A stretch of 64,000 nt of DNA from Gracilaria gracilis (lineage: Eukaryota > Rhodophyta > Florideophyceae > Gracilariales > Gracilariaceae). The position numbers were made by a program, and so were the translations under genes. The stretch is from the NCBI GenBank assembly GCA_030374805.1, contig JARGSG010000019.1, forward strand, positions 186,001-250,000, given 5' to 3'. How positions within the stretch are numbered: position 1 is the stretch's first letter; each line of letters starts with the position of its first letter. Shown here piece after piece: positions 21,938 to 33,319 of the stretch. The notes beneath the pieces were generated by a model, which saw only the letters and a list, made by a program, of their open reading frames with translations, was not told the DNA's origin and made no database searches.

Positions 21938-23970
21938 TTGAACGGTCTCAACTTCCTGTACTTCGGTCCAAACTGCCCATCACCGACCACAACCGCCCAA
22001 GCATTTCAAGCGCATCAAGCGCTATCCTCAATCACCTCACGTGTGGACCTCTGGCTCGAGTGTCTCCGGTCGAACCATTCACCAGCCACTTGCTCAAGTG
22101 AAAAGGATTTTTCTCAGAAAGAATCTCCTGAGACGTTCCACCGTAACCCATTTTGGAGCACAATCTTCGAAAACTTCCTGTCCCAGAGTAACTCCCCCCA
22201 CTCACCGAGAGGAGCATTCACGACACTAGATTCCACCCGCCTAGACCTGCCACCTAGATCAGACAATCGAGGCAAGATCTTGTGGGAAAAAAGCAGCTCG
22301 GAGCTGTCAAGTGCCACATTCTCATGGATGTACATGGCATCGCTTCTCCGTCCGGACCACAAAACTACGTCTCCAAAAAAGAATTCAAGAGTCTTCGGCA
22401 AAAAACAGGAAGATTCTCGTATACTTCTGAAAGATCATCGTGCTGGCATGCTCTCTTGGTCAGTCGTAGAACGAGAATGTCCCGCCTACACGGACATGGC
22501 GAACACAACAACCATGTTTTCCTTCTCAGTTACAAAAGACGCCAAACGTGATCGCCTCATCAGCTGGACAAAGTATCAGAACGAGCTTCTAAATGACCCG
22601 CCTTACACCGACCTACTCTCTCCAGACTTGTTCTGAAAGTATATGCCAACGAATGGCACCCTAATCTCTTTCTACCTGGATATAGAAAATATGTTCCACA
22701 ACATTCCTCTCCCGCAAGAAATGGCCACAGTGTTTCTTCTTCAAGCGCTTAAGATATCTGAGCTACCCCAGGAGCTCGTCCAATTGCTGTCAAAAGACAT
22801 TAACCTTACGCAGAACCCATCTGCAATATTGCGAACACTGCAGAAGACCTTGCCCATGGGGGATACAAATGGGCAGTATACATTGCACACACTCTTGCAC
22901 AAGCCATCATCCATGAGGCATTCTCTCTCTTTCTTCATCATCCATATTGTCCACAGCCTTCTCCAAGACTTCTTTCCGTCTCAAAGGGCAGCGAAGTGAT
23001 CTCTCAAGAACCTGGTGATGCACTGTGTTTGCACATTATTGATGACATCAACTTCGTTTTCGAAAACTGGAACGAACTGCAAATCACAACCTTGCAGAAA
23101 CTATGCGACGCCCGATTCGAAGCTCATGGCCTCCCCATCAAGATGAGCAAATCTTCTCCGATCGGAAAACTTTGCCGGAACGTCATGCCCTTCATAGGGT
23201 GGCGTCTCGATCTCAGACGTAGAATAGCTTACCCGGATCCAATCAAGACCCTCAAAACCATTCACGAGCTGTCGTGTGTACCCAGCAGAGAACAGCTAAC
23301 ACAGAAGATGGCAGAAGCAATCACAGGAAAGCTCGTATGGGCAGCTTTTGGCAACCGGGGGCTGCTCTCCATATTACTCAACACATACCGCTACACCAGT
23401 GGAGCTGAACCCAACAAAATCTCTGCAACCCTCCAAACCCGCGCCTTCCAAGAGCTTCATAGACTGGCAAATCTACCCCCTCTTGCAGTATTCGACATGA
23501 ACAAATCTCTTTCTACCATCGTCCTTTGCTTCGTTGCCTCTCCTGACGCCGGCGCACTAGTATACACGGAAGAAAAGGAAGAAAAACTGCGAGACCTTCT
23601 CACACAACAAACACTACGGCCTACAGACCCAGAAACAAACGACAAATATGCGCTCAGCAAGCCCTGGAAAACCGCATTCGTACATCGGTGGAGAAAAAAG
23701 AGCCATATAAATATGATCGAGGCGACCACGGCGTACCCCAGCTTGGAGTGGCTTGTGTCTCGGCGCGTATGGAAAAGAAGGGTAGTAATCTTTTCAGACT
23801 CCCTGGTCACCATCCAAGCTCTGAGGAAAGGAAGATCATCAAGTCCTAGCTTGGCGCTGCCCTGTCGGCGCTTCGCAGCACTTGCGATCGCGCATGACAT
23901 TCGCCCGGAATTTTTTCACAGGCGATCAGAGAGCAATCCTGCCGACCCACCCTCGCGGCAATACATTTGA
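21938..23970 (+). pseudogene. RT/RNase H of DIRS-like element A
   Basis: Reverse transcriptase pieces: 22640-22999 with SFYLDIENMFHNIPLP (catalytic Asp A) and TLPMG, then after a frame change 22996-23970 with LHIIDDINFVFENW (the Asp-Asp catalytic pair) and FIGWRLDL. RNase H follows: the strand LCFVASPDAGALVY has Val where the catalytic Asp is expected, then SDSLVTIQAL and the end ESNPADPPSRQ. The upstream part 21938-22636 is scrambled by shifts. The RT box is IDD, as in the sister element at 45830. Stop TGA ends the frame at 23970. Confidence 0.85.
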
Positions 23971-24033
23971 GCAAACTTCGACACAGTGCGACGTAATTCG
24001 CTTTGAGCTTAAGACAATAGCTGCGATTCGCAG

Positions 24034-25221
24034 ATGTCAAAAGCCCGAGAGTTGTTCCGGCGAATGCAAAGAGAAGCCGCTCGACCTGCCCGGGAGGCAA
24101 TGCATAACAGATCGAACGCAATTCCTCCACGCCGCGTAATCTCAAAATCTCCACCACTGACTATGGCTACACGAAAGGTATTCTCCTGGCACAAAACAAT
24201 CTCGAGACACCCCAATCACATCACACATCAAAGGACCCAATCGAAAGCACCAATCAAATCTTTCAGGAATTTGATGGTGAGTTTCAGCAAGTATATGGAC
24301 GTGCATTCCCTCCTCCGCCAGACCATAAAGCCACTAACAGAAAAGCGGTACTGCGAGGCTCTCGAACTTTTTGAAGGTCACATCAATGTGATACCTCGTT
24401 CCCTCACCGATCTCGATGAAACCCTACTTGAGTTTATAGAAACGTCTTTCGAGAAATCCTCATCTAGAGGTAACAGGCAGAAAATGTGCAACCTGCTTTG
24501 TGCCCTTCACATTATTGCACCTGCTTCTCGCCACCACATGGGACTATCACAAATAGCTCTAAACGGGTGGAACATGAACAATCCATCCGTGTCCTCTACG
24601 CCTTGGACGAAGGAATTTTCTTTTGCCATTGCAGCACACAAGCTGGAAGCAGGACATCATAAAGCCGCCACTGCTTTGGTTCTTGCATGGGCAGGTTATC
24701 TACGGGCTGGTGAGGTTTTGAGTCTTACGAGGAATTTAGTAGCCTTACCGGGGGACCCAAGGGTTTCTTCATATTCAAATCGGACAGCAGGAGTTTGTAT
24801 AAAGGATGCGAAAACAGGTCCCTTTCAGTTCGTGCCACTAACAAATGAGGAAGTTATTAAGACTCTACGATCGTACTTGAATCGCAAAGACTGTCTCCAA
24901 TTGGAGTCGGACAAACTGTTCAACATTTCTTACTCGAAGTATTTAACTACTATACGAAAATCATGTGCAGCTCTTGGTCTGGATGGTTTCAAGATTACCA
25001 CTCATTCTGCACGAATTGGAGGTGCCTTGCACGACTCTGTGTGTGGGAAAAGCGCTGAATGTATTGCCATAACTGGAAGATGGAAGTCGTTATCCTCATT
25101 ACGATACTATCTTACTGACGTTAGATCATGGATTATGAGGCTGTCCTTAAATGCTGCAACAAAGCAAAACGTTGCTGAGTACCATCAATCGTTTACGGCT
25201 TTATGCCAACCATCATTGTAA
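24034..25221 (+). CDS. Tyrosine recombinase of DIRS-like element A
   Basis: A 395-residue open frame encoding a lambda-integrase-type tyrosine recombinase, the enzyme that inserts DIRS/PAT/Ngaro retroelements without an integrase. All catalytic residues can be read: Arg in YLRAGEVLSL, Lys in KDAKTG, His and Arg in THSARIGGA, Trp in GRWKSLSS and the Tyr in SLRYYLTD. An N-terminal core-binding part precedes (SFSKYMDVHSLL). The true start may be the internal ATG of MVSFSKYMD near 24274, because the first 80 residues are low in conservation with the copy at 46767. It is the best-preserved gene of element A and has no internal stop. It is in the same frame as the RNase H remnant upstream, separated by stops. 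Confidence 0.88.
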   Translation: MSKARELFRRMQREAARPAREAMHNRSNAIPPRRVISKSPPLTMATRKVFSWHKTISRHPNHITHQRTQSKAPIKSFRNLMVSFSKYMDVHSLLRQTIKPLTEKRYCEALELFEGHINVIPRSLTDLDETLLEFIETSFEKSSSRGNRQKMCNLLCALHIIAPASRHHMGLSQIALNGWNMNNPSVSSTPWTKEFSFAIAAHKLEAGHHKAATALVLAWAGYLRAGEVLSLTRNLVALPGDPRVSSYSNRTAGVCIKDAKTGPFQFVPLTNEEVIKTLRSYLNRKDCLQLESDKLFNISYSKYLTTIRKSCAALGLDGFKITTHSARIGGALHDSVCGKSAECIAITGRWKSLSSLRYYLTDVRSWIMRLSLNAATKQNVAEYHQSFTALCQPSL

Positions 25222-25656
25222 CACAGAACCTTCACCAAGTTTGGAACTTGGGTTTGCTTGGTTGGGTTATGCGAAGACCATCATTCATGGTCGTATTTGT
25301 GATTACTCATCACAAGCAGTGCAAACACTGGGCGTCTCCTGAAATACCAAATCGCAAACACGCTTCGCAGTGAGTATCATCGGGTGCACCAAACATTGGC
25401 CAGTAGACCAAAGGGGGCCGCTTTAGCACTTAAAACTTCCAACAATCCCCACGCCTCAATGACCGTCAGATCTCGAAACTACTCAAGCTCAGGAACGGCT
25501 CATAAACATTAAATTCTGATGGCACCATCGGTTTTGGCGGGCTTCCTCCAATACAAAGGCGTCATCTCATCATTCCAAACCATCTGGTTCGCCTTCAAAT
25601 ACGTTTGCATCTCGACACTATAACGCCTTCGCTCACCCAACTTGTGAGTAGCCCTC
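25222..25656. other. No gene seen
   Basis: 3' flank of DIRS-like element A and 5' flank of the pogo-like gene. I could not find split direct repeats like those of the element at 42-48 kb. Element A may be truncated at its ends. Confidence 0.5.
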
Positions 25657-27385
25657 ATGCCCCGCAAACGTGTGATCGCTCCCAAACAGGGCGTCCTACA
25701 CCAACATCTCGCTGCTGCGTTATTGAGCCTTCGCACCACCACAATTTCCATCAGAAAATGCGCCAAAGAGCATAATGTTCCCTACTCCACGTTACAGCGA
25801 ATATATCGCAAACCATCAAACACAGCGCCACGCGGCAAACAAGAAAGACAAACACTGTTCTCACAGGCGAAAGAGGACGTGTTCAAGAACAGACTTTTGT
25901 CTTTTTCTCACAAAGGCACGCCACTATCGAGGGAATGCTTCAAAGATTTGGTGCGTCACTACATCCAATCGTTACCACCACAACGTAGATCAAAACTTTC
26001 CTTTTACAACGAGGCCAGGCGATGGTTTCGTTCGTAAGTTTCTGGGGGGCCATTCCGAAGTAACATTGAAACGCAGAACGAATCTGGAGAAATCACGGCA
26101 AATTGCAATGTCTCCCACAACTTTGGCCAAACATTTTGCTCGTTCGAAGCAAATGTACGAGGAGTATCAAATAACCTCGCCCGAACAGATCTTCAACCTC
26201 GACGAAAGTGGCTTCTCGACGCGTACAGCATCACGCTCGAGAGCCAAAGCCATGTTCGACGCACGGGGTCGCAGCAATTCTGTTGAACTGAAGTGGTCAT
26301 CCGATGCCCAACATGTGACAATCATGCCCGTTTTCTCAGCCGATGGTCGTGCCTGGAGCCCATTAGCCGTCTCGCCAGGCAAGCAGGCAAAGTATCGGCG
26401 AAGTAGTGATGGAACCATTGAAACTTCTTCCACGTTTCTACTACCAACGTCGTATTGAGTCTATCGGGAAACGGCGGGGGTAGACAGCGACGTTTTTTAC
26501 CGGTGGGGACAGAAGTTCGTTGAAGAAACAAGCTGCCTTCGCAAAAGGTACCGCAACATTGTGCTTGCGCTTGATGGATATGGCGCGCACTGTAAGTTCA
26601 AGATATTGCAGCTCTTCAAAGAGAATCGAATTCTAGTGATCGGTCTTCCAGCTCACACAAGCCACAGCACGCAACCTCTTGACTTCTCGGTATTTTCACC
26701 ATACAAGAGCGCGTGTCGTAATGACCTCAACTGACGAACAATTCTGGTGAAAGACGACGCCAAAAACGATATCTATACTGTCTGTGAGCTCCTCACTATC
26801 TCCTACAACCGCGCTGTTACTTTCCAGAATATGATGAGTGGATTCGCTGCCTGCGGGTTATGGAACTTTACGAAGAGAAGTGTAGACGCTAGTGTGATCA
26901 AAAAGACGGATATTGCCAATTGGGAAAATGTAGAGACACAGGCTGCAGCCTTTTAAAATTACCACTAACTTGTAGCATCTTTTACGTCCTCTTGTAACCT
27001 GTTACGCAGTGATGGTGAGGTGTTAGTCAATGGAACATTAAACACGACGAGCGGACTACTGCTTACTGAAGAAAGAGTTCTTACAGAGTTGAGGGAACGC
27101 GAGCGACAGCGTGAGCCGGCAGAGAAGGACAAGGAAAGACGTGCAGCGGAGGCGGAGGAAAGACTTCTTGAGAAGCAGCGGGGGCAAGCTGAACGTGAGC
27201 GTCTGCGGGCTGAAGCAGAGCGCGACAAGGAGGCGCATCAGACTTGGCTTGCTTGTCGCCCTCAACGCGCCTTAATTCTCCAAGCCAGCCGATCTGCTCG
27301 AAAGCAGACTGCAAGGTTAAGAGAGAGCTTTCGCGTCTCAGATATTCAGGGTACACATCATTTTTTGTATGTTTTTGAGGCATGA
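25657..27385 (+). pseudogene. pogo-like (DDE_1) transposase, broken
   Basis: Pieces in order: 25657-26037 with a psq-type helix-turn-helix (ISIRKCAKEHNVPYSTLQRIYR); 26040-26458 with FNLDESGFSTR (first catalytic Asp) and GRSNSVELKWSS; 26459-26735 with LALDGYGAH (second Asp) and THSTQPLDFSVFSPYK (third Asp); 26747-26956 with FAACGLWNF; and 27020-27385, a long charged Glu/Arg coiled-coil tail. Frame changes occur near 26035 and 26450, with stops near 26735 and 26956. All three acidic residues survive. Total length about 560 codons, typical for the family. A second relic of the same family lies at 57288-58450. Confidence 0.82.
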
Positions 27386-28334
27386 CCACGGCGCATGTGG
27401 CCCATGTTTGGTGCATTCTGAGGTTCCTGAAGGATAACGAACTGATCCCTCTGTGTGTCCTTTATGGATCCATTTGGAGTATAAAGGTCAAATTTGAACA
27501 TTATGACTTGTAACAGAGGTTTACAGGAGTGGTTAGAGGTTTTTTGAAGAGATATAAAGCACTTTTTTCAAGAAAAGTTTTTAATTCTTCAAAAGTGACT
27601 CATCTTTTGGTAGCTTATGATATGCGTGTTTGCGTTTGGACAGAAGTTCTGAAAATTGCCTTCGCGCAAACCGCAACTCAAAGCGCCAGGTACGCGTGGG
27701 GAGTATGCGGGCTTTTTTTTCGCTTGCTGACACGAGCGATTTTGTTTCAAACCGGAAGATCGATAAGGGCGGGAGCTGGTGTCGATCTTGTTTGGCACTC
27801 GATGTGGTTATCGAGACGTATGCAACTCGGAACGCGTGCTTGGCTGGCCGTACTATTTGCTTCGCACGTCTCTGCACGTCGTGCGAAGTCGAGCACGCAA
27901 GTCACGGAAACTCCACGAATCATGACGATTTGACTGCAAACAAACAGTGTCTTTGTGTTTTCAGGAGACGCCCACTCTCTGGAAATTGCTGGTCTGATTC
28001 TGACAGCAAGGCCCGACCAAAGTATTCAAACCCGGTTTGAATGTTCTGGCAACTAGGTCTCTAAACCAAATAGTCACTAATTGCACGAAGACAGAGTAGT
28101 TTTGCAGTTGATGACTGATTCCTAAGGAAGCTCTGGTTTCACGAAATTCTGGGCTGTAACTAGTTTCATTCAGTTGTATTGGAATATATTCCAAAATTAA
28201 GAAAAATTCATTACATATTTACAAACTTTTGCCCTCCAATCAACAACTACTATGTTGTATATGTATAAAATATATTCCTGAAAGATTGTGTCGTCTTCAC
28301 AACTGTAACACTGCCGGTACAGAAAGCTCCCTTC
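27386..28334. other. No gene seen
   Basis: Mixed-composition sequence. Overlapping short frames on both strands (for example 27630-28040 plus) show no domain and no agreement with other parts of the window. Confidence 0.5.
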
Positions 28335-29680
28335 TTGAATTTGGCCGTCGCCGCGGCCGCCGTCGCTTGGTGGAGGAACCACCAACGGTACCCTTGGGTA
28401 CCAAATCTTTTTACAACATTCCTCCATTATCTTGCTTCTACCCACCCCTGTTCTCCCCAACACAACAACGCCGCGCATTCACCGTCACCACCCACACTCG
28501 TCCCTTCCGCCGCAGCTGCTGCCGCCACGCCCTCTGCTCCTTCCTGTTTTGGTATATGTTGCTTCTACCATCCACGTCTGTACTCCTGCTTCTCGCCGAG
28601 GACGGCTTCGCTACCTACGCTCGTCTCTAGCGCCGTCGTCGACTTCACTGCCCATACTTGCATCTGCCGCTTCCAAGGTCTCCACTCGTACCCCCATACT
28701 CGTCTCTACGGCTGCCAACTTTGCAGCTGCACGCACTCCCCCTTCTGTGTGTCGTCACTGCGTCCGCCACCGCTCTCTCCAACCGTACTCCTCCCTCCCG
28801 GAACCGCCGCCAATGTCACTGCCAAAGCTCATCCCTTCAGCTGCCGCCGCCTTTTTCACCAACACTCGCTCCTACCGCTGCCGCCGCCGCTGTTATCACA
28901 CACACCGTGTCCCTCGCCTCTGCCGAATTCCCCGCCTGTCCTAGTCCTCCCAGCTCCTGCTGCCGCCAACCACACTCGAATTGTTTGCTGTTGTATCCGT
29001 CGCCGCTACCATCCTAGCCTCTTCTCCTACTCCTCGCCGCCGCAGCTTTCCACCGCATTCCCTCTCGCCACCCAAACTCGTTCTTCTCGCCGCCGCCGTC
29101 GTTGCCGTCCTCACACACACTCTGCCCCTCTCCGCCGCCGATTAACCCGTCTATACTTGTCCCTCCCAACGCCGCCACTGTCGACACCCACCGTTGTCAC
29201 TCCTGCCTCCGCCACTGTCGCCACATATTCCAGTCTTTCGTGCTCCCGTTGATGTCACCGCTCCCACGGTTGCTGTTTGTCTTCGTAAACATGGCTCTGC
29301 TGGCAAACCCCGCCAAACCCTCTTCCTCTTGGCGTCGGCGCTGTCCCTGCAACCACCTTCGGTGCTTGTCCCGGCCGACTTATCTGCTGCACCGACGCCA
29401 CACAGGCTGTACTCTATCGCCGCCACCGCTGTCGCCGCTACCACCCTCGCTGTTTGTTGGTCCAGCCACAGTCTCCATCATCACCGTTTCTGCTTGTCTT
29501 CGTCGCCACTTTCGGTGCCAGAACAGGCGTTTCTTGTCGCCGCGGCCGCCATCGGCGCGAGAGTTGCCGCTGCTCTTCGGAGCCGCCATTTCTCTTGAAG
29601 CAAGGGCTACAGAGCCTCCTTCATCTCGGTGCCATCGCTGTAGCTGCCAACATTCGCGCCACCTCGCATAGTACGACACC
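28335..29680. repeat. C/T-rich triplet-like tract
   Basis: About 1.3 kb in which the plus strand is strongly pyrimidine-rich and made of CCG/CTC/CTG-like triplets. Longer motifs recur, for example CACTCGT with nearby GCCGCCGC. Because of the composition, all plus frames stay open for long stretches (28335-29252, 28432-28944, 29102-29671) and give Pro/Ser/Leu/His/Arg mixtures. I take these as by-products of the composition and not as genes. The tract looks like a decayed minisatellite or expanded triplet array. Confidence 0.55.
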
Positions 29681-30028
29681 TAAAGTGCTCCTACGCCGCC
29701 GCCACGGCTTTTGGCACAGAATGACCCATATTAGTCAACCGTTCAGGTGCCGCTGCCGCCTTCATCATATCCTACACAGAACCATTAACTCTTAATACGC
29801 ACACTGTTTTCCCCGTAGTAGTCGTTCCTGATGCTGCTGTCGCTGCAGTGTATTCCGTCCTGCGCGTTGAGGCCCTGCGCCGCCAATCTGGACGCCACCG
29901 CTTTCGACTTCGGCCAAGACGCGCCACAATCACCAACCTGTGACAGCAGGCGCCGGTGGGCAGTAGTGGCGGACATGGAGTGGGAATCAAAGATCATTTT
30001 ACTGAACTCTTATATGCGAACGCAAAGG
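29681..30028. other. No gene seen
   Basis: Spacer between the C/T-rich tract and the C-terminal half of the Harbinger-like transposase; probably the 3' flank of that transposon. Confidence 0.45.
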
Positions 30029-30382
30029 TTATTGCAGGTCATAAGGGTCACGGTCTGGGTAGTTAAAGTGTGAAGTGGCCATGGAACGGAAATCTACATC
30101 AAGACGCCGCTTCTTGCGCTCACGGTACAACTGTTGTGCGTCACGACGTCTATCAACACTGTCAGATCCTATAGAATAAAGTCGAGCCTTATACTTTCTG
30201 TAGAATTCACCATCCTCTGCACGTAGGGGATGCCATTTTGCATGCATATTAGTAAGCGACAGCGCGAAATGGAAGAAATAATCATAGTTCTCTTCCTTCT
30301 ATCGATATTTGGGCGACAACACGGCCCAGAGAGAACAGCAGCGTCCAAAGTAGTTCTCAGTGATAATTCTATCACTTGATAC
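30029..30382 (-). pseudogene. Harbinger-like transposase, C-terminal half
   Basis: Minus-strand coding separated from its N-terminal half (40803-41734) by the 10.4-kb gypsy element. Reading from 30382: SSDRIITENYFGR (the third catalytic acid, Glu), LWAVLSPKYR, an in-frame TAG at 30299-30301, then NYDYFFHFALSLTNMH and HPLR, the usual end of DDE_Tnp_4 transposases, followed by a basic tail. Joining codons across the insertion site keeps the frame (Asp-Val-Ser-Ser-Asp). The TAG stands in the middle of a conserved stretch, so the gene carries damage besides the insertion. Confidence 0.82.
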
Positions 30383-30925
30383 TGTAGTATAGTGGGCCCA
30401 GGTTGGTACAGAGTGTGTCTGATCAGCCGTTCACGTACAAAGGGGTAGTGCACGATGGGCTGGTGCAGTGGCACCGCCACGTGTACGATTTGGTGATCAA
30501 GTGCCGGACGGATTGGCACAGCGTACAAGTTGGCCACGTGTACGGACTTGGTAGTGACAGTGCAAATTAGACCGATCGTACAGTAGTTAGTAATGGGGCC
30601 CAGGCCCGATATTTAGTTGTAGCTCGGATCTCCCGAGGCCCCAATCGTAAACGACAAGCATCTTCTGCCGAACGTCTTCTTCGTTAGTTTGCACTCACGA
30701 TAGACTGCAGGGCTACTTCTCTATTGGGTTTCTCAGACCGTTCGTACCCTTCCGCACGTTCCTGTACGTGCCTGGTGATACCAATCGTCCACTTTCCCCT
30801 CGACCGCCCGGTGTTTCCGCCCCTTCTCTCCGCTCGGATTCATTACAGTCACAAGACTGTACGCTACCGCCGCTCCCGTCTCAAGACCGCTTCGGACTCG
30901 TTCCCTTTTTGTGCATTATACCACA
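30383..30925 (+). repeat. 5' LTR of the chromodomain gypsy element
   Basis: 543 bp, TGTAGTATAG... to ...TTATACCACA. The last 81 bp (30845-30925) are repeated at 40722-40802 with only a few differences, which fixes the 3' end. The 5' end is fixed by the GATAC target duplication and by the resumption of transposase coding at 30382. Confidence 0.85.
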
Positions 30926-30943
30926 TTGGCCTCCCGACTTAGA
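30926..30943 (+). promoter_or_regulatory. Primer-binding site
   Basis: TTGGCCTCCCGACTTAG directly after the 5' LTR. The same position in the sister element (59035) reads TTGGTCTCCCGACCTAG, so the site is conserved. It would pair with a tRNA ending in ...GGGAG(A/G)CCA. I cannot name the tRNA. Confidence 0.7.
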
Positions 30944-31001
30944 AGTGGAATTCGAGACCGTACGGAGCAGCAGAACCGATCATGGAACCGATACGTACAG
31001 T

Positions 31002-33203
31002 ATGAGTCATCGTCCGCTCGGAGAAATAGGTGAAGGGTCTTTGGTCGAGAAAGACTCCGCAAAGTCCGCACCAGTCGCAATTCGCGCCGCTTCGGATGCC
31101 GCTTCGGTTGGCCGCCGGAGCACCCGAAGTAACGCGATGGCCTACGTCACGCCTTCAGAGGAGCCCGAACGCATTGTCCGAGACGGTTCTGCACGTAATA
31201 GGTCTAAGTCCGAACGGAACGAGGACGAGGTAATTGCGCTCGCCCCCTGTCCCGGAACGGAGAAGACGCCGAGGGGCGAAGCTGGCCCTGCGCCGCCGCT
31301 CCTTACCGAACGGACTACCGCAGGGTAACTCTGGGCAGGGATTGCTCCCTACGCCCTGCAGAGTCTCCGAACGGAAATTGAGGTCCACGTCCCCATGGCA
31401 GTGGAGACGTACCTCAAGGACCGAATCCCGGCGCTTCTGCACCAGGATATTCTACCGATCGTACACGATATGGTCAGGAATATCCTGAAGACAGACCGTT
31501 CGGAACCTGCTACGTCAGCTCTGAACAGTACACTACCCGCACTGGTAGCTCAGCTACCAACCGACCCACCCAAATCTTTTATTGACCGTACGGACAATTC
31601 ACCCGCTAGCGGCGAGAGACAACACCGACCGGAACTGAAGAAGGGCCCAACGAGGGGTCCGACCGGAGTGTACCTCCCGCCAGTCAACCCGCAGGACGAT
31701 CCGAACGGAAGCTCAGGAGATTCCTCCGACGAGAGGAGGAATCGCCGCCGCAGAGGCGGTGGACCGAGTGGGAGTTCCGATTCGGATGACGCGCCCCGTA
31801 AACGGAAAGATCGTCGCCCCCAGAGAAGGCGACGATCAGCCAGAACGGACCCGGACTCTTCGGAGTCATCTTCGGATGACGACCGCACGGATTTGGAAGT
31901 CGACCGACACTCCCGCAGCCCTCGACGGAGGGGGAAGTCCGATTGGTATCGTTCCCGTTCGGACAGATTGATGCTGAAATGCATCAGGCCCATGAACAAG
32001 AAGTTCGCCAAAGTGGTGGACTACCGTACGTACAGGTTGCTCAGGAGGAGCCAGACGTACAATTCGCGGGTGGCGCGCAAGATTGCGCGCTACCAAAAGA
32101 AATTGAATGTCCAGATGAAGGGTCATTCCTTTTCCGGGACGGATCGGATATCGGTGCTCAATTTCTTACAGCGGTTTAAAACCGCTTGCAACCATAACGG
32201 ACTCACTGAGGTGGCAGCCCTCTGGTGTTTCCAGTTTCACCTGACCGGACCGGCGCACGCTCTAGTTCAGTCTCGGCTCGAAGGTGAGTCTGGCGCTGTC
32301 GACCGTACTCGGGATGAATCTCTCCACACGTACGAAGAGGTAGTCAACTTTCTCTTGCCCACGTACGCAACGGATGAGATCATTGCCGACGCGGCCGCAG
32401 AGGTCACCCTCTACCGCCAAGCGTCAGGCATGTCCGAAACGGAATTCGCCCAGAAGCTCTGGACGAAAGCCCTCCGTTGCGGAAATATCTTTACCGATCG
32501 GAATTTGAAGGGGATCTTCGTCGAAGGTCTCCTTGCCGCCATACGGTCAAAGGTGAGGAATCACCTCACCTCGCATCCCACTATCGGATACGATGCACTT
32601 GCCCGTTACGCGGAATCGTACGGAGACACCCATCGTGCCTCACGTCGACAGTCCGTTCGGGTCGATACTCAAAAGCCAACCGCTCGGAAGGAGTTTTCTC
32701 GTACCACCCCGAAGGTTCATAGTATCGATACCCCGTCGGGATCGATTTATTACGTATCGGACGAAGACGAGGAACATGTCCTCGTGGTGTCTTGCGCGTC
32801 CTCCATGCCCTCGTTCCCCACTACGCCCTCGGCTTCAACGCCTGCTCAGTCCGTTCGGTCTTATCCCAGTCCTGCCAGCTCCAGGGTACAGCAACCCCAG
32901 GGGCAGGCACCAGTTAAACCGTGTCGGATTTGCCTTTCGCGGGAGCCCAACTGCTGTCAGTTGCTCCCCCCGGACCTAAAGGAGAAGCTGCTTGCCATAC
33001 GGGAGGCTGATTATGAGCAACGCCGCGAGGAAGGCTATTACAGTGCCTACCAGACCGGACGGAAAACTGATACCCCGAAGGACGATGTAGCATATCGCCA
33101 GAGCGGACAGCCTCGCCAGACGTACTCACCAAGACCGACACAGGCCGTCATGCTGGTCGAGGAGCCTGCTTCCCACCAGGAAAACGACCAGGAGGAAGCG
33201 TAG
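31002..33203 (+). pseudogene. gag of the chromodomain gypsy element
   Basis: Starting at ATG 31002 (MSHRPLGEIG), one frame runs to 33203 with a single in-frame TAA at 31326-31328. The homologous gag at 59107 reads through this position, so the stop is secondary. The downstream part is open for 602 codons. It has a Ser/Arg/Asp-rich segment (about 31720-31960), a capsid-like region with MKGHSFSGTD, FLQRFKTACNHNGL and CFQFHLTGPAHALV, and near the C-terminus a cysteine motif CRICLSREPNCC. That motif is C-X2-C-X6-(H/C)-C and not the classic CCHC knuckle; the sister has His in the variable place. Gag packages the element RNA. Confidence 0.82.
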
Positions 33204-33319
33204 CGGCCTCGCCTCCTCCACAGAGGCCTAGCCTCGCCCCGTCAGCGACAGACCGAACGGACTCCATTCGAGAGGAATCCCCTATCCTGACATGTGACCT
33301 GACCGATACGGACATTTAA

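Noticed and set aside
28335..29252. 305-codon ORF in the C/T-rich tract
   Set aside because: All plus frames are open because the tract almost lacks A, so stop codons are rare. The residues reflect composition and no domain is visible.
31550..32011. Minus-strand ORF opposite gag
   Set aside because: Mirror of the Ser/Asp/Arg-rich coding segment. Unlike the antisense frame at 37635-39830 it has a well-supported sense gene on the other strand.
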